From NCBI GenBank assembly GCA_964432415.1, contig CAYSNW010000004.1, forward strand, positions 77,920-141,919: a stretch of DNA of 64,000 nt, given 5' to 3'. Under the pieces are notes generated by a model that was not told the DNA's origin, made no database searches, and saw only the letters and a list, made by a program, of their open reading frames with translations. Positions 15,510 through 24,321 of the stretch are shown here, piece by piece. A program made the translations under genes and the position numbers. The stretch is from JAFECT01 sp964432415. Its GTDB lineage: Bacteria > Pseudomonadota > Alphaproteobacteria > Caulobacterales > Caulobacteraceae. The stretch's first letter is position 1, and each line of letters opens with the position of its first letter.

Positions 15510-16403
15510 GTGATCATCAACCAAGCGAACCTGGAAGCCCTGCGCACGGGCTTCAAGGCGGACTTCCAGAACGGCCTGAAGAAGGCCGCGCCGGTCTCCG
15601 ATCCCTTCGTCACGCCGGTGACCTCGTCCACCAAGGTCGAGACCTACGGCTTCCTCGGCGACCTGCCGATCTTCCGCAAGTGGCTGGGCGACAAGCGCAT
15701 CCGCTCGCTGAAGGAGAAGGTCTACCAGCTGGCCAACGACGACTTCGAGGCCACGATCGGCATCCACAAGAACAAGATCAGGGACGACAACCTCGGCCTG
15801 TACCCGAACATCGTCTCGGGCTGGGGCGAGAGCGGCGGGATGCTGAGGGACCGCCTGGCCTTCGACGCGCTGCGGTATGGTCACCAGCGGGTCTGCTACG
15901 ACGGCCAGAACTTCTTCGACAACGACCACCCGATCGGTCCCGAGGCCGCCGGCGCGATCGCGTCCAACGTCGACACCACCGGCGCGGTCCAGCCCTGGTA
16001 CCTGGTCGACTGCAGCAAGCCGCTGAAGCCGATCATGCATCAGAAGCGGCAGGACCCGACCTTCCACATGGTGGTCGACGAGCAGGACTCGCAGGTCTTC
16101 AAGACCGGCGAGTTCATGATGGGCGGCGAGGCGCGGGGCGCGGCCGGCTACACCTTCTGGCAGTTGGCCTACAAGTCGACCGCGACCCTGAACGCGGCCA
16201 ACTTCGAAGCCGCGCGCACGGCCATGGCCGCGCTGGTGGACGACGAAGGCGAACCGCTGGAGGTCAAGCCGACCCATATCGTGGTCGGTCCTTCCAACCT
16301 CGCCGCGGCCCAGACCCTGTTCGAGGCCCAGAATCTCGCGGGCGGCGCTTCCAACATCTACTGGAAGCGCGTCCAGGTCATCGAAGCCCAGCGGCTTCCG
16401 TGA
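15510..16403 (+). CDS. major capsid protein (Mu gpT-like)
   Basis: 297 residues from a GTG start; the following residues 'IINQANLEALRTGFKADFQ' are the usual N-terminus of Mu gpT. Further family blocks are 'FLGDLPIFRKWLGDKRIRSL', 'FFDNDHPIG' and 'TFWQLAYKSTA'. It forms the icosahedral shell on the scaffold encoded upstream. Its stop overlaps the next gene (TGATG). Confidence 0.9.
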   Translation: MIINQANLEALRTGFKADFQNGLKKAAPVSDPFVTPVTSSTKVETYGFLGDLPIFRKWLGDKRIRSLKEKVYQLANDDFEATIGIHKNKIRDDNLGLYPNIVSGWGESGGMLRDRLAFDALRYGHQRVCYDGQNFFDNDHPIGPEAAGAIASNVDTTGAVQPWYLVDCSKPLKPIMHQKRQDPTFHMVVDEQDSQVFKTGEFMMGGEARGAAGYTFWQLAYKSTATLNAANFEAARTAMAALVDDEGEPLEVKPTHIVVGPSNLAAAQTLFEAQNLAGGASNIYWKRVQVIEAQRLP

Positions 16404-16861
16404 TGGAGCGGTCGATCCGCGCGAAGGCCTCGCGCCCGGAGTTCCGGCGCGCCGGCTTCGCCTTCCACAACCGCGACTGGGTGGTCATCGCCCCCGACCA
16501 GGTCACGCCGCACCAAGTGCTTCGCCTTCTGGAAGAGCCGGTCCTGACCATCGAGGTTCGGGCCGGCGAGGACGAGTGGCGCCGTCTCAGCCACGACGAA
16601 CGCGTCGAAGGCGCGGTCGCGTTGAGGGGCATGCTCGACGACCAGGACGACGAAGCCGCCCGGCGAGTGTCAGCCGGAGACGACCTAGCCGGGATCGCCT
16701 CGTCTGCGGGCGAGCAAGGTTCCGGGCTCGGCGCGCCGGAGGGGCAGTCCTCCGCCGGCGCCGGGGAACCTCTGGCAGGGGCGGCCCCAAACCCGCCTCC
16801 GCCCGAGGAAAAGTCCACGGCGGCGCGCCGGGGCAAGTCGGCCAAGAACACGGCCGACTGA
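16403..16861 (+). CDS. HI1506-like phage protein (Mu gp35 position)
   Basis: 152 residues. The N-terminal 70 residues ('RAKASRPEFRRAGFAFHNRD' then 'VTPHQVLRLLEEPVLTIEV') match the HI1506-related family located just after the capsid gene in Mu-like prophages. The rest is a disordered tail rich in Gly/Ala/Ser/Pro/Glu with a basic end. Function unknown; possibly head completion. Confidence 0.7.
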   Translation: MERSIRAKASRPEFRRAGFAFHNRDWVVIAPDQVTPHQVLRLLEEPVLTIEVRAGEDEWRRLSHDERVEGAVALRGMLDDQDDEAARRVSAGDDLAGIASSAGEQGSGLGAPEGQSSAGAGEPLAGAAPNPPPPEEKSTAARRGKSAKNTAD

Positions 16862-16870
16862 AAGGGGAGG

Positions 16871-16901
16871 TCGGGGCGGCCCGCAGTGGCCGCCCCGATT
16901 T
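16871..16901 (+). terminator. strong hairpin, possible terminator or processing site
   Basis: An 11-bp perfect stem (TCGGGGCGGCC / GGCCGCCCCGA, 16871-16898, loop CGCAGT) followed by only three T. It lies in the 111-bp gap after the HI1506-like gene and may reduce expression of the distal genes relative to capsid. Confidence 0.5.
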
Positions 16902-16972
16902 CCGAGTCCTCTGGCGCCGGCGCCGTACGCGTCGCCTGCCCCTGAGCCCTCGGATCGCGATCGGAGATCAGC

Positions 16973-17191
16973 GTGGATAACGCCGCCCAGCAAGGCTTCG
17001 CCCACACCGCACGTTCCTACGGGGTGCGGATGCAGGAATGCCTGTCCGTCCTGGAGCCCAGGCTGCGGGCCCGGGTCATGAAGGATATCGGCATCGTCCA
17101 ACGCTGGCGGGTGGTCCACCCGTTCGTGTCCGGCCTGCTCTGTGGCCTGGTGGCCGCGCTGGTGTTCGCCTGCGTCAGGCACGCCGTCTGA
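16973..17191 (+). CDS. small phage membrane protein, unknown
   Basis: 72 residues from a GTG start. A charged N-terminal 45 residues is followed by one C-terminal transmembrane segment ('PFVSGLLCGLVAALVFACV', about 49-68). I do not recognise a family. It lies between head and connector genes; the gap before it holds a hairpin. It could be a superinfection or lysis accessory protein, which is speculation. Confidence 0.55.
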   Translation: MDNAAQQGFAHTARSYGVRMQECLSVLEPRLRARVMKDIGIVQRWRVVHPFVSGLLCGLVAALVFACVRHAV

Positions 17192-17192
17192 C

Positions 17193-17615
17193 ATGACCTA
17201 CGCCACCGCCGATGATCTGATCACCCGTTTCGGGAAGGACGAGCTGGTCCAGCTGACCGACCGCTCGACCCCGCCCGTGTACGCGGTGAACACGGCGGTG
17301 GTGGCGGCGGCCCTGACGGACGCGGCCGATGAGATCAACGGCTATCTGCTGGCCAAGTACCAGCTGCCGCTGGTCTCGGTTCCCTCGGTGATCAAGGGCT
17401 GCGCCTGCGACATCGCCCGTTTCCGGCTCTACGCCGACCGGGCCACCGAGGAGGTCCGACAGCGCTATGACGCCGCCGTCAAGCGCCTGCGCGAGATCTC
17501 GGCCGGGACCTTCAAGCTCGACGTCGCCGGCGTGGAACCGGCCGCCCGGCCGGGCGTGGTGCTGATCAACGGCCCGGAGCGGGTGTTCAGGCGCGGCGAT
17601 CGGGGGGCGTGGTGA
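17193..17615 (+). CDS. Mu gp36-like protein (DUF1320), head-tail connection
   Basis: 140 residues starting 'MTYATADDLITRFGKDELVQ', the standard start of DUF1320, with the conserved 'AALTDAADEINGYL' and 'KGCACDIARFRLY'. The family is thought to form the neck/adaptor next to the portal. The stop overlaps the start of the following gpG-like gene. Confidence 0.85.
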   Translation: MTYATADDLITRFGKDELVQLTDRSTPPVYAVNTAVVAAALTDAADEINGYLLAKYQLPLVSVPSVIKGCACDIARFRLYADRATEEVRQRYDAAVKRLREISAGTFKLDVAGVEPAARPGVVLINGPERVFRRGDRGAW

Positions 17616-18112
17616 ACGGCGCCTCGATCGAGATCCGGGCGCTCGACTTCGAGCAGGCCCTGCAGGCGGTCAAGAACCTGTTCGCGCGCTTTGTAGACAA
17701 GCGACCGCTGATGGAGCGGTTCGCCGCCTACCTGGAGCTTTCGACCGTCCAGCGCTTCACCACCAACGTGGACCCCGAGGGCCGGCCCTGGAAGCCGTCG
17801 CTGAGGGCCCAGTTGAGCGGCGGTCACACCCTGGAGCAGCGCGGCCTGCTGCGGGACAGCATCCACGGCCAGGCCGGCGACGACTACGCCGAGGTCGGGA
17901 CCAACGACCCCCGCGCTCGGATCCACCAGTTCGGCGGGGTGATCGTCCCGGTAAGGGCCAAACGCCTGCGCTTCCAGCTGGCCAACGGGGCGACGGTCTT
18001 CGCCCAGAGGGTGGTCATGCCGATGCGGGCGTTCCTCGGCCTGTCGACGGCCGACCGTGACGAGCTGCTCAACCTGGCGGCCGACTATGCGACCGAGGCG
18101 GCCCGGCCATGA
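17612..18112 (+). CDS. virion morphogenesis protein (Mu gpG-like)
   Basis: 166 residues from GTG 17612, overlapping the gp36 stop (GTGA); GTG 17609 is also possible. Matches the phage virion morphogenesis/gpS-like family: 'STVQRFTTNVDPEGRPWKPS', 'LLRDSIHGQ', 'ARIHQFGG' and 'MPMRAFLGLS'. In Mu the gene for this protein (gp31, G) follows gp30; here it is instead between the gp36- and gp37-like genes. It acts in tail or head completion. Confidence 0.83.
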   Translation: MNGASIEIRALDFEQALQAVKNLFARFVDKRPLMERFAAYLELSTVQRFTTNVDPEGRPWKPSLRAQLSGGHTLEQRGLLRDSIHGQAGDDYAEVGTNDPRARIHQFGGVIVPVRAKRLRFQLANGATVFAQRVVMPMRAFLGLSTADRDELLNLAADYATEAARP

Positions 18113-18753
18113 TCGGACAGATCGAGCAGGCGATCATCGACCGGCTGGCCAAGGTCTCCGAGTCCGGGGCCCTCGGCTACCGCTGGCGGCAGGTGGAATC
18201 CATGCCGATCGACGCGGACGACCGCGTCGCGGACAGCATCGTGGAGTACCCCAGCTGCTGGGTCGCCTACAGCGGCTGGAAGCCCCTGCGCGCGGTCGGG
18301 CGCTGGAGCGTGGAGGTCGAGGCGACCTGGCACGTGATCGTGGGGGCGGAGAACCTGCGCAACGAGCGCTCCACCCGCATGGGGGCGTCCGACCGGGAGG
18401 TCGGCTCCTACCAGATGGTCTGGGACGTCTGCCGCCTGCTGGGCGGCGAGGACTTCGGCCTGCAGATCGGCGGCCTGGCGGTCAAGGAGTGCTTCCCCCT
18501 CTATGCCGGCGCGCTGAAGGACAAGCGCAAGATCAGCCTGTTCGCGACCGCCTTCACCACCCGCTTCACCATCGATCCGTCCGACGATCGGACCACCGAG
18601 GGCATGGGCGACTTCAAGGTCTTCCACGCCAATTGGGACCTGCCCCAGACCCGCCTGGTGGACGCGGACCCCGAGACAGCGGGTGTCCAGCTGCCGGCCG
18701 ACGACCAGGCGCCGTTCACCGACCACGTCATCCTGCAACCCGGGGAGAGCTGA
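18109..18753 (+). CDS. Mu gp37-like protein (DUF1834)
   Basis: 214 residues; 'MIGQIEQAIIDRLAKVSE' start and 'YPSCWVAYSGWKP' with a long beta-rich core ('WSVEVEATWHVIVGAENLRN') match DUF1834, the tail terminator-like protein of Mu-type phages. It overlaps the gpG-like gene by 4 bp (ATGA) and is followed after 6 bp by the DUF2635 gene. Confidence 0.82.
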   Translation: MIGQIEQAIIDRLAKVSESGALGYRWRQVESMPIDADDRVADSIVEYPSCWVAYSGWKPLRAVGRWSVEVEATWHVIVGAENLRNERSTRMGASDREVGSYQMVWDVCRLLGGEDFGLQIGGLAVKECFPLYAGALKDKRKISLFATAFTTRFTIDPSDDRTTEGMGDFKVFHANWDLPQTRLVDADPETAGVQLPADDQAPFTDHVILQPGES

Positions 18754-18759
18754 GGCTCC

Positions 18760-19023
18760 ATGTCCGAGACCGACAACGCCAACCGTCGCTTCGTGCGGCC
18801 CTGCGAGGGGCGCCGCGTCCGCGACCCGATCACCCACGAGGTGCTGCCCGAGGAGGGCCGCGAGGTGATCTGGTCCAGCTTCTGGGACCGCCGCCTGATC
18901 GACGAAGACGCGACTACCGACCCGCTGCCGGCCGCGCCGGCGACGGTCGAGGACCCGCCCGCAGGCGACCCGCCGGCCGCCGGCCGGGGCCGTAGCGGCA
19001 AGACCAACACCGAGGAGGCGTAA
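18760..19023 (+). CDS. Mu gp38-like small protein (DUF2635)
   Basis: 87 residues. The family signature is clear: 'RFVRPCEGRRVRDP' followed by 'LPEEGREV' and 'SSFWDRRLIDED'. The second half is a Pro/Ala-rich tail ending basic. It always sits just before the sheath gene in Mu-like phages, as here. Function unknown. Confidence 0.82.
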   Translation: MSETDNANRRFVRPCEGRRVRDPITHEVLPEEGREVIWSSFWDRRLIDEDATTDPLPAAPATVEDPPAGDPPAAGRGRSGKTNTEEA

Positions 19024-19029
19024 CCGCCC

Positions 19030-20487
19030 ATGCCTGGCATCTCCTTCAACAACATCGCCGCCGACATCCGCGTCCCGGGGCAGTACGTCGAGATCGACAG
19101 CTCCCGGGCCCAGCGCGGCACGGCCGGCCGGACCCAGCGCACCCTGCTGCTCGGCTCCCACACCGCGGCCGTCGGCCTGACCCAGGTGTTCTCGACCGGC
19201 GACGCCGAGCGGCGCTGGGGCAAGTCCTCGATGCTGACCCGCATGGTTAAGTCCTGGGTGGCCGGCGGCGGCACGGGCGAGCTGTGGGTTCAGGGCCTGC
19301 CCGACGACGGCGCTGGGACCGCCGCGACCGGGACCGCGACCTTTACCGGGCCCGCCACCGAGGCGGGCACGGTCTACGGCCTGATCGCCGGCCAGCGGGT
19401 GGTCTCCGCGGTGGCCAACGGCGACAGCGCCACCACCATCGCCACCGCCTTCGTCGCGGCGGTGACCGCCGTCCCGGACCTGCCGGTGACCGCGGCCAAC
19501 GTGGCCGGGGTGGTGACCTTCACCGTCCGCAACGGCTTCAAGGGCGTGGTCGGAGCCGACATCGATCTTTCGTTCAACTACAACGCCGGCGAGCGCCTGC
19601 CGGGCGGGGTCGGGGTGACCGTCGTGGCCATGAGCGGCGGCGGGACGAACCCGGCGATCTCGGGCGCGATCGCGGGCCTGGGGGACCAGCGCTTCGACGC
19701 GATCGTCATGCCCTACACCGACACCACCAACCTCACGACGCTGGAGACCGAGCTGGCCAGCCGCTGGGCGCCGCCGCGCATGATCGAGGGGGAGGGCTAC
19801 ATCCCGTCCTCGGGCACGGTCGGCTCGCTCGCCAGCTTCGGGACCTCCCGCAACAGCCCCTTCATGGAGTGCTTCGGGATCTACAAGTGCCCGAACCCGG
19901 GCTGGGAGCGGATCGCGACCTGGGCCGCCGTGGTTGAGAGCTCGGCCAACATCGACCCCGCGCGCGGCTTCGAGGGCCTGCCGCTGCCCGGCCTGCTGCC
20001 TCCGCCACCCAGCAACCGATTCATGGGCAGCGAGCAGGAGACCCTTCTGCGCGACGGGATTTCGACCGCCAAGGTCGAGGGCGGGGTCCTGGTCGTGCAG
20101 CGGGCGATCACCATGTATCAGACCGCCGCCGGCGGGGTGATCGACACGGCCTATCTGAACCTCAACACGGTCAAGACCACGGCCTACTTCCGCTACAGCC
20201 TGCGCGCCCGGATGGCGCTGAAGTTCCCGCGCCACAAGCTGGTGGACGATGGCAACCCCATCGCGCCCGGCCAGGCCGTCGTCAGCCCCAAGGTCATCCG
20301 CGCCGAGGAGATCGCGCTGGCCAGCGAATGGGTCACGGCCGGGCTGATGGAGAACCTCGACCAGTTCAAGCGCGACCTGGTCACCCAGCGCAGCGCGACC
20401 GATCCCGACCGGATCGACTCGCTGTTGGCGCCGGACGTCGTCAACCAGTTCCGCATCTTCGCGGGCCAGATCCAATTCCGCCTGTAG
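19030..20487 (+). CDS. contractile tail sheath protein (Mu gpL-like)
   Basis: 485 residues, starting 'MPGISFNNIAADIRVPG' as the Mu gp39/L sheath family does. Internal blocks 'FDAIVMPYTDTTNLTTLE' and the C-terminal 'PKVIRAEEIALASEWVTAG' and 'IDSLLAPDVVNQFRIFA' are also typical. It shows that the phage is a myovirus. The tube gene follows after 12 bp with a TAGGAGG ribosome site. Confidence 0.9.
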   Translation: MPGISFNNIAADIRVPGQYVEIDSSRAQRGTAGRTQRTLLLGSHTAAVGLTQVFSTGDAERRWGKSSMLTRMVKSWVAGGGTGELWVQGLPDDGAGTAATGTATFTGPATEAGTVYGLIAGQRVVSAVANGDSATTIATAFVAAVTAVPDLPVTAANVAGVVTFTVRNGFKGVVGADIDLSFNYNAGERLPGGVGVTVVAMSGGGTNPAISGAIAGLGDQRFDAIVMPYTDTTNLTTLETELASRWAPPRMIEGEGYIPSSGTVGSLASFGTSRNSPFMECFGIYKCPNPGWERIATWAAVVESSANIDPARGFEGLPLPGLLPPPPSNRFMGSEQETLLRDGISTAKVEGGVLVVQRAITMYQTAAGGVIDTAYLNLNTVKTTAYFRYSLRARMALKFPRHKLVDDGNPIAPGQAVVSPKVIRAEEIALASEWVTAGLMENLDQFKRDLVTQRSATDPDRIDSLLAPDVVNQFRIFAGQIQFRL

Positions 20488-20499
20488 GAGGCAAGCCAG

Positions 20500-20856
20500 A
20501 TGACGAAGGCATACGGCCGCGCCACCGTCCGGATCGACGGCAACATCCTGGACACGGTCCAGGGCGTGAAGCTCGACACCGGCGGGATCAAGCGCACCAC
20601 CCGTCCGGGCTCCCGCACGATGAAGTACACCGAGGAGCTGGTCCCCTCGAAGCTCGAAGTCCCGTACTTCATCGACTCCAGCGTCTCGCTGGCCGGCTTC
20701 GGCAAGATCGACAACGCGACCATCATGGTCGAGTTCGACACCGGCCAGACCTACGTGATCACCGGCGGCTGGCTGACCGACACGCCCACCGCCGAGGACG
20801 GCGAGGGCAAGGGCATGCTGGTCTTCGAAGGCCCGCCGGCCGAGGAGATGGTCTGA
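20500..20856 (+). CDS. tail tube protein (Mu gpM-like)
   Basis: 118 residues with a strong GGAGG ribosome site. 'GRATVRIDGNILDTVQGVKL' and 'ATIMVEFDTGQTYVITGGW' are typical of Mu gp40/M tube proteins. It forms the inner tube inside the sheath. The stop overlaps the start of the tail assembly chaperone. Confidence 0.88.
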   Translation: MTKAYGRATVRIDGNILDTVQGVKLDTGGIKRTTRPGSRTMKYTEELVPSKLEVPYFIDSSVSLAGFGKIDNATIMVEFDTGQTYVITGGWLTDTPTAEDGEGKGMLVFEGPPAEEMV

Positions 20857-21218
20857 TGATCGACGAAGAAACCGTCGCCGGTCAGATCCCTGCCGATGGC
20901 GAGGTCCCGGCGCACCTTCGCCCGCCCGAGGTCTATACGCTGGTCTGGGCGATCGAGCGGCGGTTCAAGACCCCCGGCTCAGGCCAGGTGCGGACCGAGG
21001 AAGTCACCCAGGTCACCGTGGGGCGACCGAAGGCCAGGCACATCGAACAGGTCGCGGCGGCGACCGACACCAACGCCGCGATCTTCAAGATGATCCCCGA
21101 CCTGATCGGTCTGGACCGGCAGGCCTTCGGTGAGCTGGACGTCGCAGACCTCTACGCGATCGCGGAGATCGTGAAGGGTTTTTTGCCGGCTGGCCTGTTC
21201 ACTGGCGAGACCTCCTAG
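20856..21218 (+). CDS. tail assembly chaperone, unshifted product (Mu gp41-like)
   Basis: 120 residues. 'EVYTLVWAIERRFKTPGSGQ' and 'VTQVTVGRPKARHIEQ' match the gp41 tail assembly chaperone family, which coats the tape measure during tail assembly. Near the 3' end it has a slippery GGGTTTTTTG; without a shift, translation stops at TAG 21216-21218. Confidence 0.82.
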   Translation: MIDEETVAGQIPADGEVPAHLRPPEVYTLVWAIERRFKTPGSGQVRTEEVTQVTVGRPKARHIEQVAAATDTNAAIFKMIPDLIGLDRQAFGELDVADLYAIAEIVKGFLPAGLFTGETS

Positions 21219-21325
21219 GCGATCTCGTCTTCGCGGCGGGCCTCAGGCCCGTCGACGTTTGGGAGATGGACCTAGCCGAAATCAACTTCTGGCTGGCGCA
21301 GGCGTCGCGGTTCAATGGAACTTAG
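20856..21325 (+). CDS. tail assembly chaperone, -1 frameshift fusion product
   Basis: The -1 frame is open from the slippery site (21176-21185) to TAG 21323-21325 and encodes 47 extra residues that end 'VDVWEMDLAEINFWLAQA', a typical second-part sequence of phage tail chaperones. No ribosome site or start codon precedes this part. The fusion would have about 156 residues and ends inside the tape measure gene, which starts at 21315. A frameshift at this gene is conserved among long-tailed phages. Confidence 0.72.
21176..21185 (+). promoter_or_regulatory. programmed -1 ribosomal frameshift site
   Basis: Two overlapping canonical slippery heptamers in the correct phase: G-GGT-TTT at 21176-21182 and T-TTT-TTG at 21179-21185. 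T-runs this long are rare in this GC-rich sequence. The -1 frame downstream encodes a tail-chaperone-like C-terminus. Confidence 0.72.
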
Positions 21326-23027
21326 TCTCAAACTCATCGTCCGGGTCCTGGACCAGGCGATCGCGCCCCTGCGCAAGATCGTGGGGGGCGTGAACGGCCT
21401 GGACGAGGCGGTCAACAAGCTGGCGGGCTCCAAGAAGCGCGCCGCCGAGGCGCCGATCGTCAAGGAGACGGAGGCGCAGCGGCTGCGCCGGCTGGCGACC
21501 GCGGCCCGGGAGGCGGGCGCCGAGCTGGAGAAGACCGGCAAGGTCAACGCCCGGATGGTCGAAGCCATGGGCGGCTTCGAGAAGTTCGAGCAGATGGCCC
21601 GCATGGGGGTGGAGAAGTACACCCGCGCCCTGGAGAAAGAGGCCCAGGCGGCCGAGAAGGCCACCGGCGCCCAGGACCGGTTGGGCAAGAAGACGTCCCA
21701 GGCCGGAGGGCACGCCCGGCGCTCGGCCGGGATGTTCCATATCCTGGGCGACGCTTTCAAGTACTCGCTCGCCTACGGCGTCGCCTTCGCCGCGATCATG
21801 GGCGTGGTCAGCCTTATCAAGGCCCCGTTCGTGTTCGCCGGGAAGCTGTTCAAGGCGGGGCTGGAGCTGGGGAAATCCGCCGCCGAGATCGAGGACGCGG
21901 CCCGCAAGCTCGGCGTCTCCTCCGACCTGGTCCAGGGCCTGCAGTTCGGCTTCACCAAGAACAACATGGACCCCAAGGGCGCGGTCCAGATGCTCGAGGC
22001 CCTCGGCAAGGCCCAGGTGGACGCCCTGCGTCACGGAAAGAGCCAGGCGGTGGCCTTCAAGGCGCTGGGGATCGAGCACCTGCGTTACGGCAAGACCCTA
22101 GTTCCGCTCCCGACCCTGCTCGACCAGGTCGCCGACGGCATGTCGCGGGTGACCAGCGCGACCAAGCGCCAGTACCTGGCCCAGCTACTGTTCGGGGCCG
22201 AGGGCAAGTCGCTGGAGCCGCTGCTGCGCAACGGCGCGAAGGGCTTCAAGGCCATGGTCGCCGAGGGCCGGCGCCTGGGCTTCATCCTGACCCCCGAGCA
22301 GATCGAGGCCGGCCGGCAGTTCAACGCCAACTGGCTGGCGCTGAAGTTCACCTTCATGGGCCTGCGCAACGAGGTGGTGGGCGCGCTGCTGCCGGTCTTC
22401 AACGACCTGACCAAGGCCGTGACCGTGTTCTTCCAGGACCCGAAGAACCGGGGGGTGCTGACCAAGGCGGTCGGTGACTTCGCGACCAAGCTGAAGGCGG
22501 ACCTACCGAGGCTGATCCCGGCGATCACCCGCCTTCTGCAGGCGCTGTTCGAGATAATCGAGAACGTCGACTGGGCCGGCGTCGCGTCGGGCATCACCCG
22601 CGTGGCCAACGCCTTCGCCTGGCTGACCAAGAAGGACGCGCTGGGCCAGTCCAACTTCGTGACCCTGACCTCGCTGGTGAACCCGGCCGGCGCGCTCTGG
22701 ACGGGCCTGAAGGCGATCGCCGACGTGGGCAAGGAATTGCAGGCGGCCCTGACCTTCGACCTGCCGCCCTGGGCCAAGGCGATGCTCGGCGGCCTGGGCT
22801 TCTTTCCCGGATTTGGCCCCCTCGCCATCGCTGCGGGCGCCTATGATCGGTCTCGGCCTGCGGCGGCGGCCGGCACGGGCCGCGCGCCCAACCTGGTAAG
22901 CCCCCAGACCTTCGGCGGGCGGTTGACCGTGGTGGTCGAGGACCAGCGGGTGCGGGTGAAGAGTCTGCAGACCAACGATCCGTGGGACCTCCACGTCGAT
23001 CGCGGCGCGCTCCTGGCCGGTCGCTGA
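21315..23027 (+). CDS. tape measure protein
   Basis: 570 residues. N-terminal helical coiled coils (1-145, rich in Lys/Glu/Ala) lead to hydrophobic helices ('SLAYGVAFAAIMGVVSLI', about 155-172; 'MLGGLGFFPGFGPLAIAAG', about 490-508). This is typical of tape measures, which set tail length and cross the host membrane. The length predicts a short tail, as in Mu. It overlaps the end of the frameshifted chaperone by 11 bp and is followed after 1 bp by the gpN-like gene. Confidence 0.85.
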   Translation: MELSLKLIVRVLDQAIAPLRKIVGGVNGLDEAVNKLAGSKKRAAEAPIVKETEAQRLRRLATAAREAGAELEKTGKVNARMVEAMGGFEKFEQMARMGVEKYTRALEKEAQAAEKATGAQDRLGKKTSQAGGHARRSAGMFHILGDAFKYSLAYGVAFAAIMGVVSLIKAPFVFAGKLFKAGLELGKSAAEIEDAARKLGVSSDLVQGLQFGFTKNNMDPKGAVQMLEALGKAQVDALRHGKSQAVAFKALGIEHLRYGKTLVPLPTLLDQVADGMSRVTSATKRQYLAQLLFGAEGKSLEPLLRNGAKGFKAMVAEGRRLGFILTPEQIEAGRQFNANWLALKFTFMGLRNEVVGALLPVFNDLTKAVTVFFQDPKNRGVLTKAVGDFATKLKADLPRLIPAITRLLQALFEIIENVDWAGVASGITRVANAFAWLTKKDALGQSNFVTLTSLVNPAGALWTGLKAIADVGKELQAALTFDLPPWAKAMLGGLGFFPGFGPLAIAAGAYDRSRPAAAAGTGRAPNLVSPQTFGGRLTVVVEDQRVRVKSLQTNDPWDLHVDRGALLAGR

Positions 23028-23028
23028 G

Positions 23029-24321
23029 ATGGCCTGGCGCGATCAGCTGAGGGACGCGAGCTTCCGGGGCGTTCCCTTCTTCGTCGAGGTCGCCACCCGC
23101 CCGCTCGGGCGGCGGGTGGAGCTGCACGAGTATCCGGATCGGGACAAGGGCTGGGCGGAGGACAGCGGTCGCAAGACCCCGGTGTTCTCGCTCAGGGCCT
23201 ATGTGATCGGCCCGGACTACATGGCCGACCGCGACCGGCTGGAAGAGGCGCTGAACAAGCCGGGCGCCGGGACCCTGGTGCATCCCTACAAGGGGACCCT
23301 GTCGGTCGTGCTGATGGGCGGCCACGCGGAGGAGTCGACCCGCGAGGGCGGCATGTGCGCCTACGACCTCGAGTTCGCCGAGGCCGGGTCGAACATCACC
23401 CCGGAATCGAGCGTCCAGACCCAGCAGGTGGCCATCGTGGCGGCGGAGGCGGTCAAGCTGCAGGGCCCGACCAGTTTCGCCGGCAAGTTCTCGACCGCGG
23501 GCCTCCCTCAATTCGTCTCCCAGAGCGCTACGGGGCGCATTCAGAACGCCCTGTCGGCGGTCAAGGCGGTCACCGCCCGGGTGGCGGCGGCGCGCCAGAG
23601 CCTGTTCAGCCTCAGCGCCAAGATCGCCTCGATCACCAGCTCGATCACGAGCCTGATCCAGGCCCCCGGCCAGCTGGCCGCCGGCGTCCTGGACGTGATC
23701 GCCTCGGTCCGCGACCTCGCCTCGACGCCCGAGCGGGCGCTGGGCGCGCTGGAGACCCTGATGGGCTTCGGTGGCCGGCCGGACCCGGGCGCCGGTGTCT
23801 CGCCGGGCCTGGCGCCCGGCGCGGTAGATCCTGTGCCCGGCCTGGCCATCGCCCTGCCGGCGATCCCCGGGGCCACGGCCGAGCGGGACCAGGAGCGCGC
23901 CAACCAGGCCGCCGTCGTGCGCCTGGTCCAGCGCGCCGCCGCCGCCGAGGCCGTACTGGTGGTCGGCGACCTGACCTTCGCCTCCTACGAGGACGCCGTG
24001 GCGGTGCGCGACCGCCTGGCGGCCGAGCTGGCCATCCTGGTGACCGACGCCGGCGACGAGGGCGACGACGACGCCTGGGAGGCCCTGCAGGCGCTGCGCC
24101 AGGCCCTGGTCCGCGACATCAACGCCCGGGGCGCGTCGCTGGCCACCCTGTTCACCTGGACGCCGCCCGTGACCCTGCCGGCCCAGGTGATCGCCTACCG
24201 CATCTATGGCGACGCCCTGCGCGACCAGGAGATCGTGGACCGCAACCGCGTCGCTCACCCGGGCTTCGTGCCCGGCGGCGTGGCGCTGGAGCTGCTGACC
24301 CCGGAGGCGGCCGGTGGTTGA
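23029..24321 (+). CDS. DNA circularisation / baseplate protein (Mu gpN-like)
   Basis: 430 residues. The first 100 residues match the DNA_circ_N family ('LRDASFRGVPFFVEVATRPL', 'RRVELHEYPDRD', 'FSLRAYVIGPDY'), which is Mu gp43/N, a tail-hub associated protein. The central part (170-260) has several weak hydrophobic helices. Its end overlaps the start of gpP by 8 bp. Confidence 0.87.
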   Translation: MAWRDQLRDASFRGVPFFVEVATRPLGRRVELHEYPDRDKGWAEDSGRKTPVFSLRAYVIGPDYMADRDRLEEALNKPGAGTLVHPYKGTLSVVLMGGHAEESTREGGMCAYDLEFAEAGSNITPESSVQTQQVAIVAAEAVKLQGPTSFAGKFSTAGLPQFVSQSATGRIQNALSAVKAVTARVAAARQSLFSLSAKIASITSSITSLIQAPGQLAAGVLDVIASVRDLASTPERALGALETLMGFGGRPDPGAGVSPGLAPGAVDPVPGLAIALPAIPGATAERDQERANQAAVVRLVQRAAAAEAVLVVGDLTFASYEDAVAVRDRLAAELAILVTDAGDEGDDDAWEALQALRQALVRDINARGASLATLFTWTPPVTLPAQVIAYRIYGDALRDQEIVDRNRVAHPGFVPGGVALELLTPEAAGG

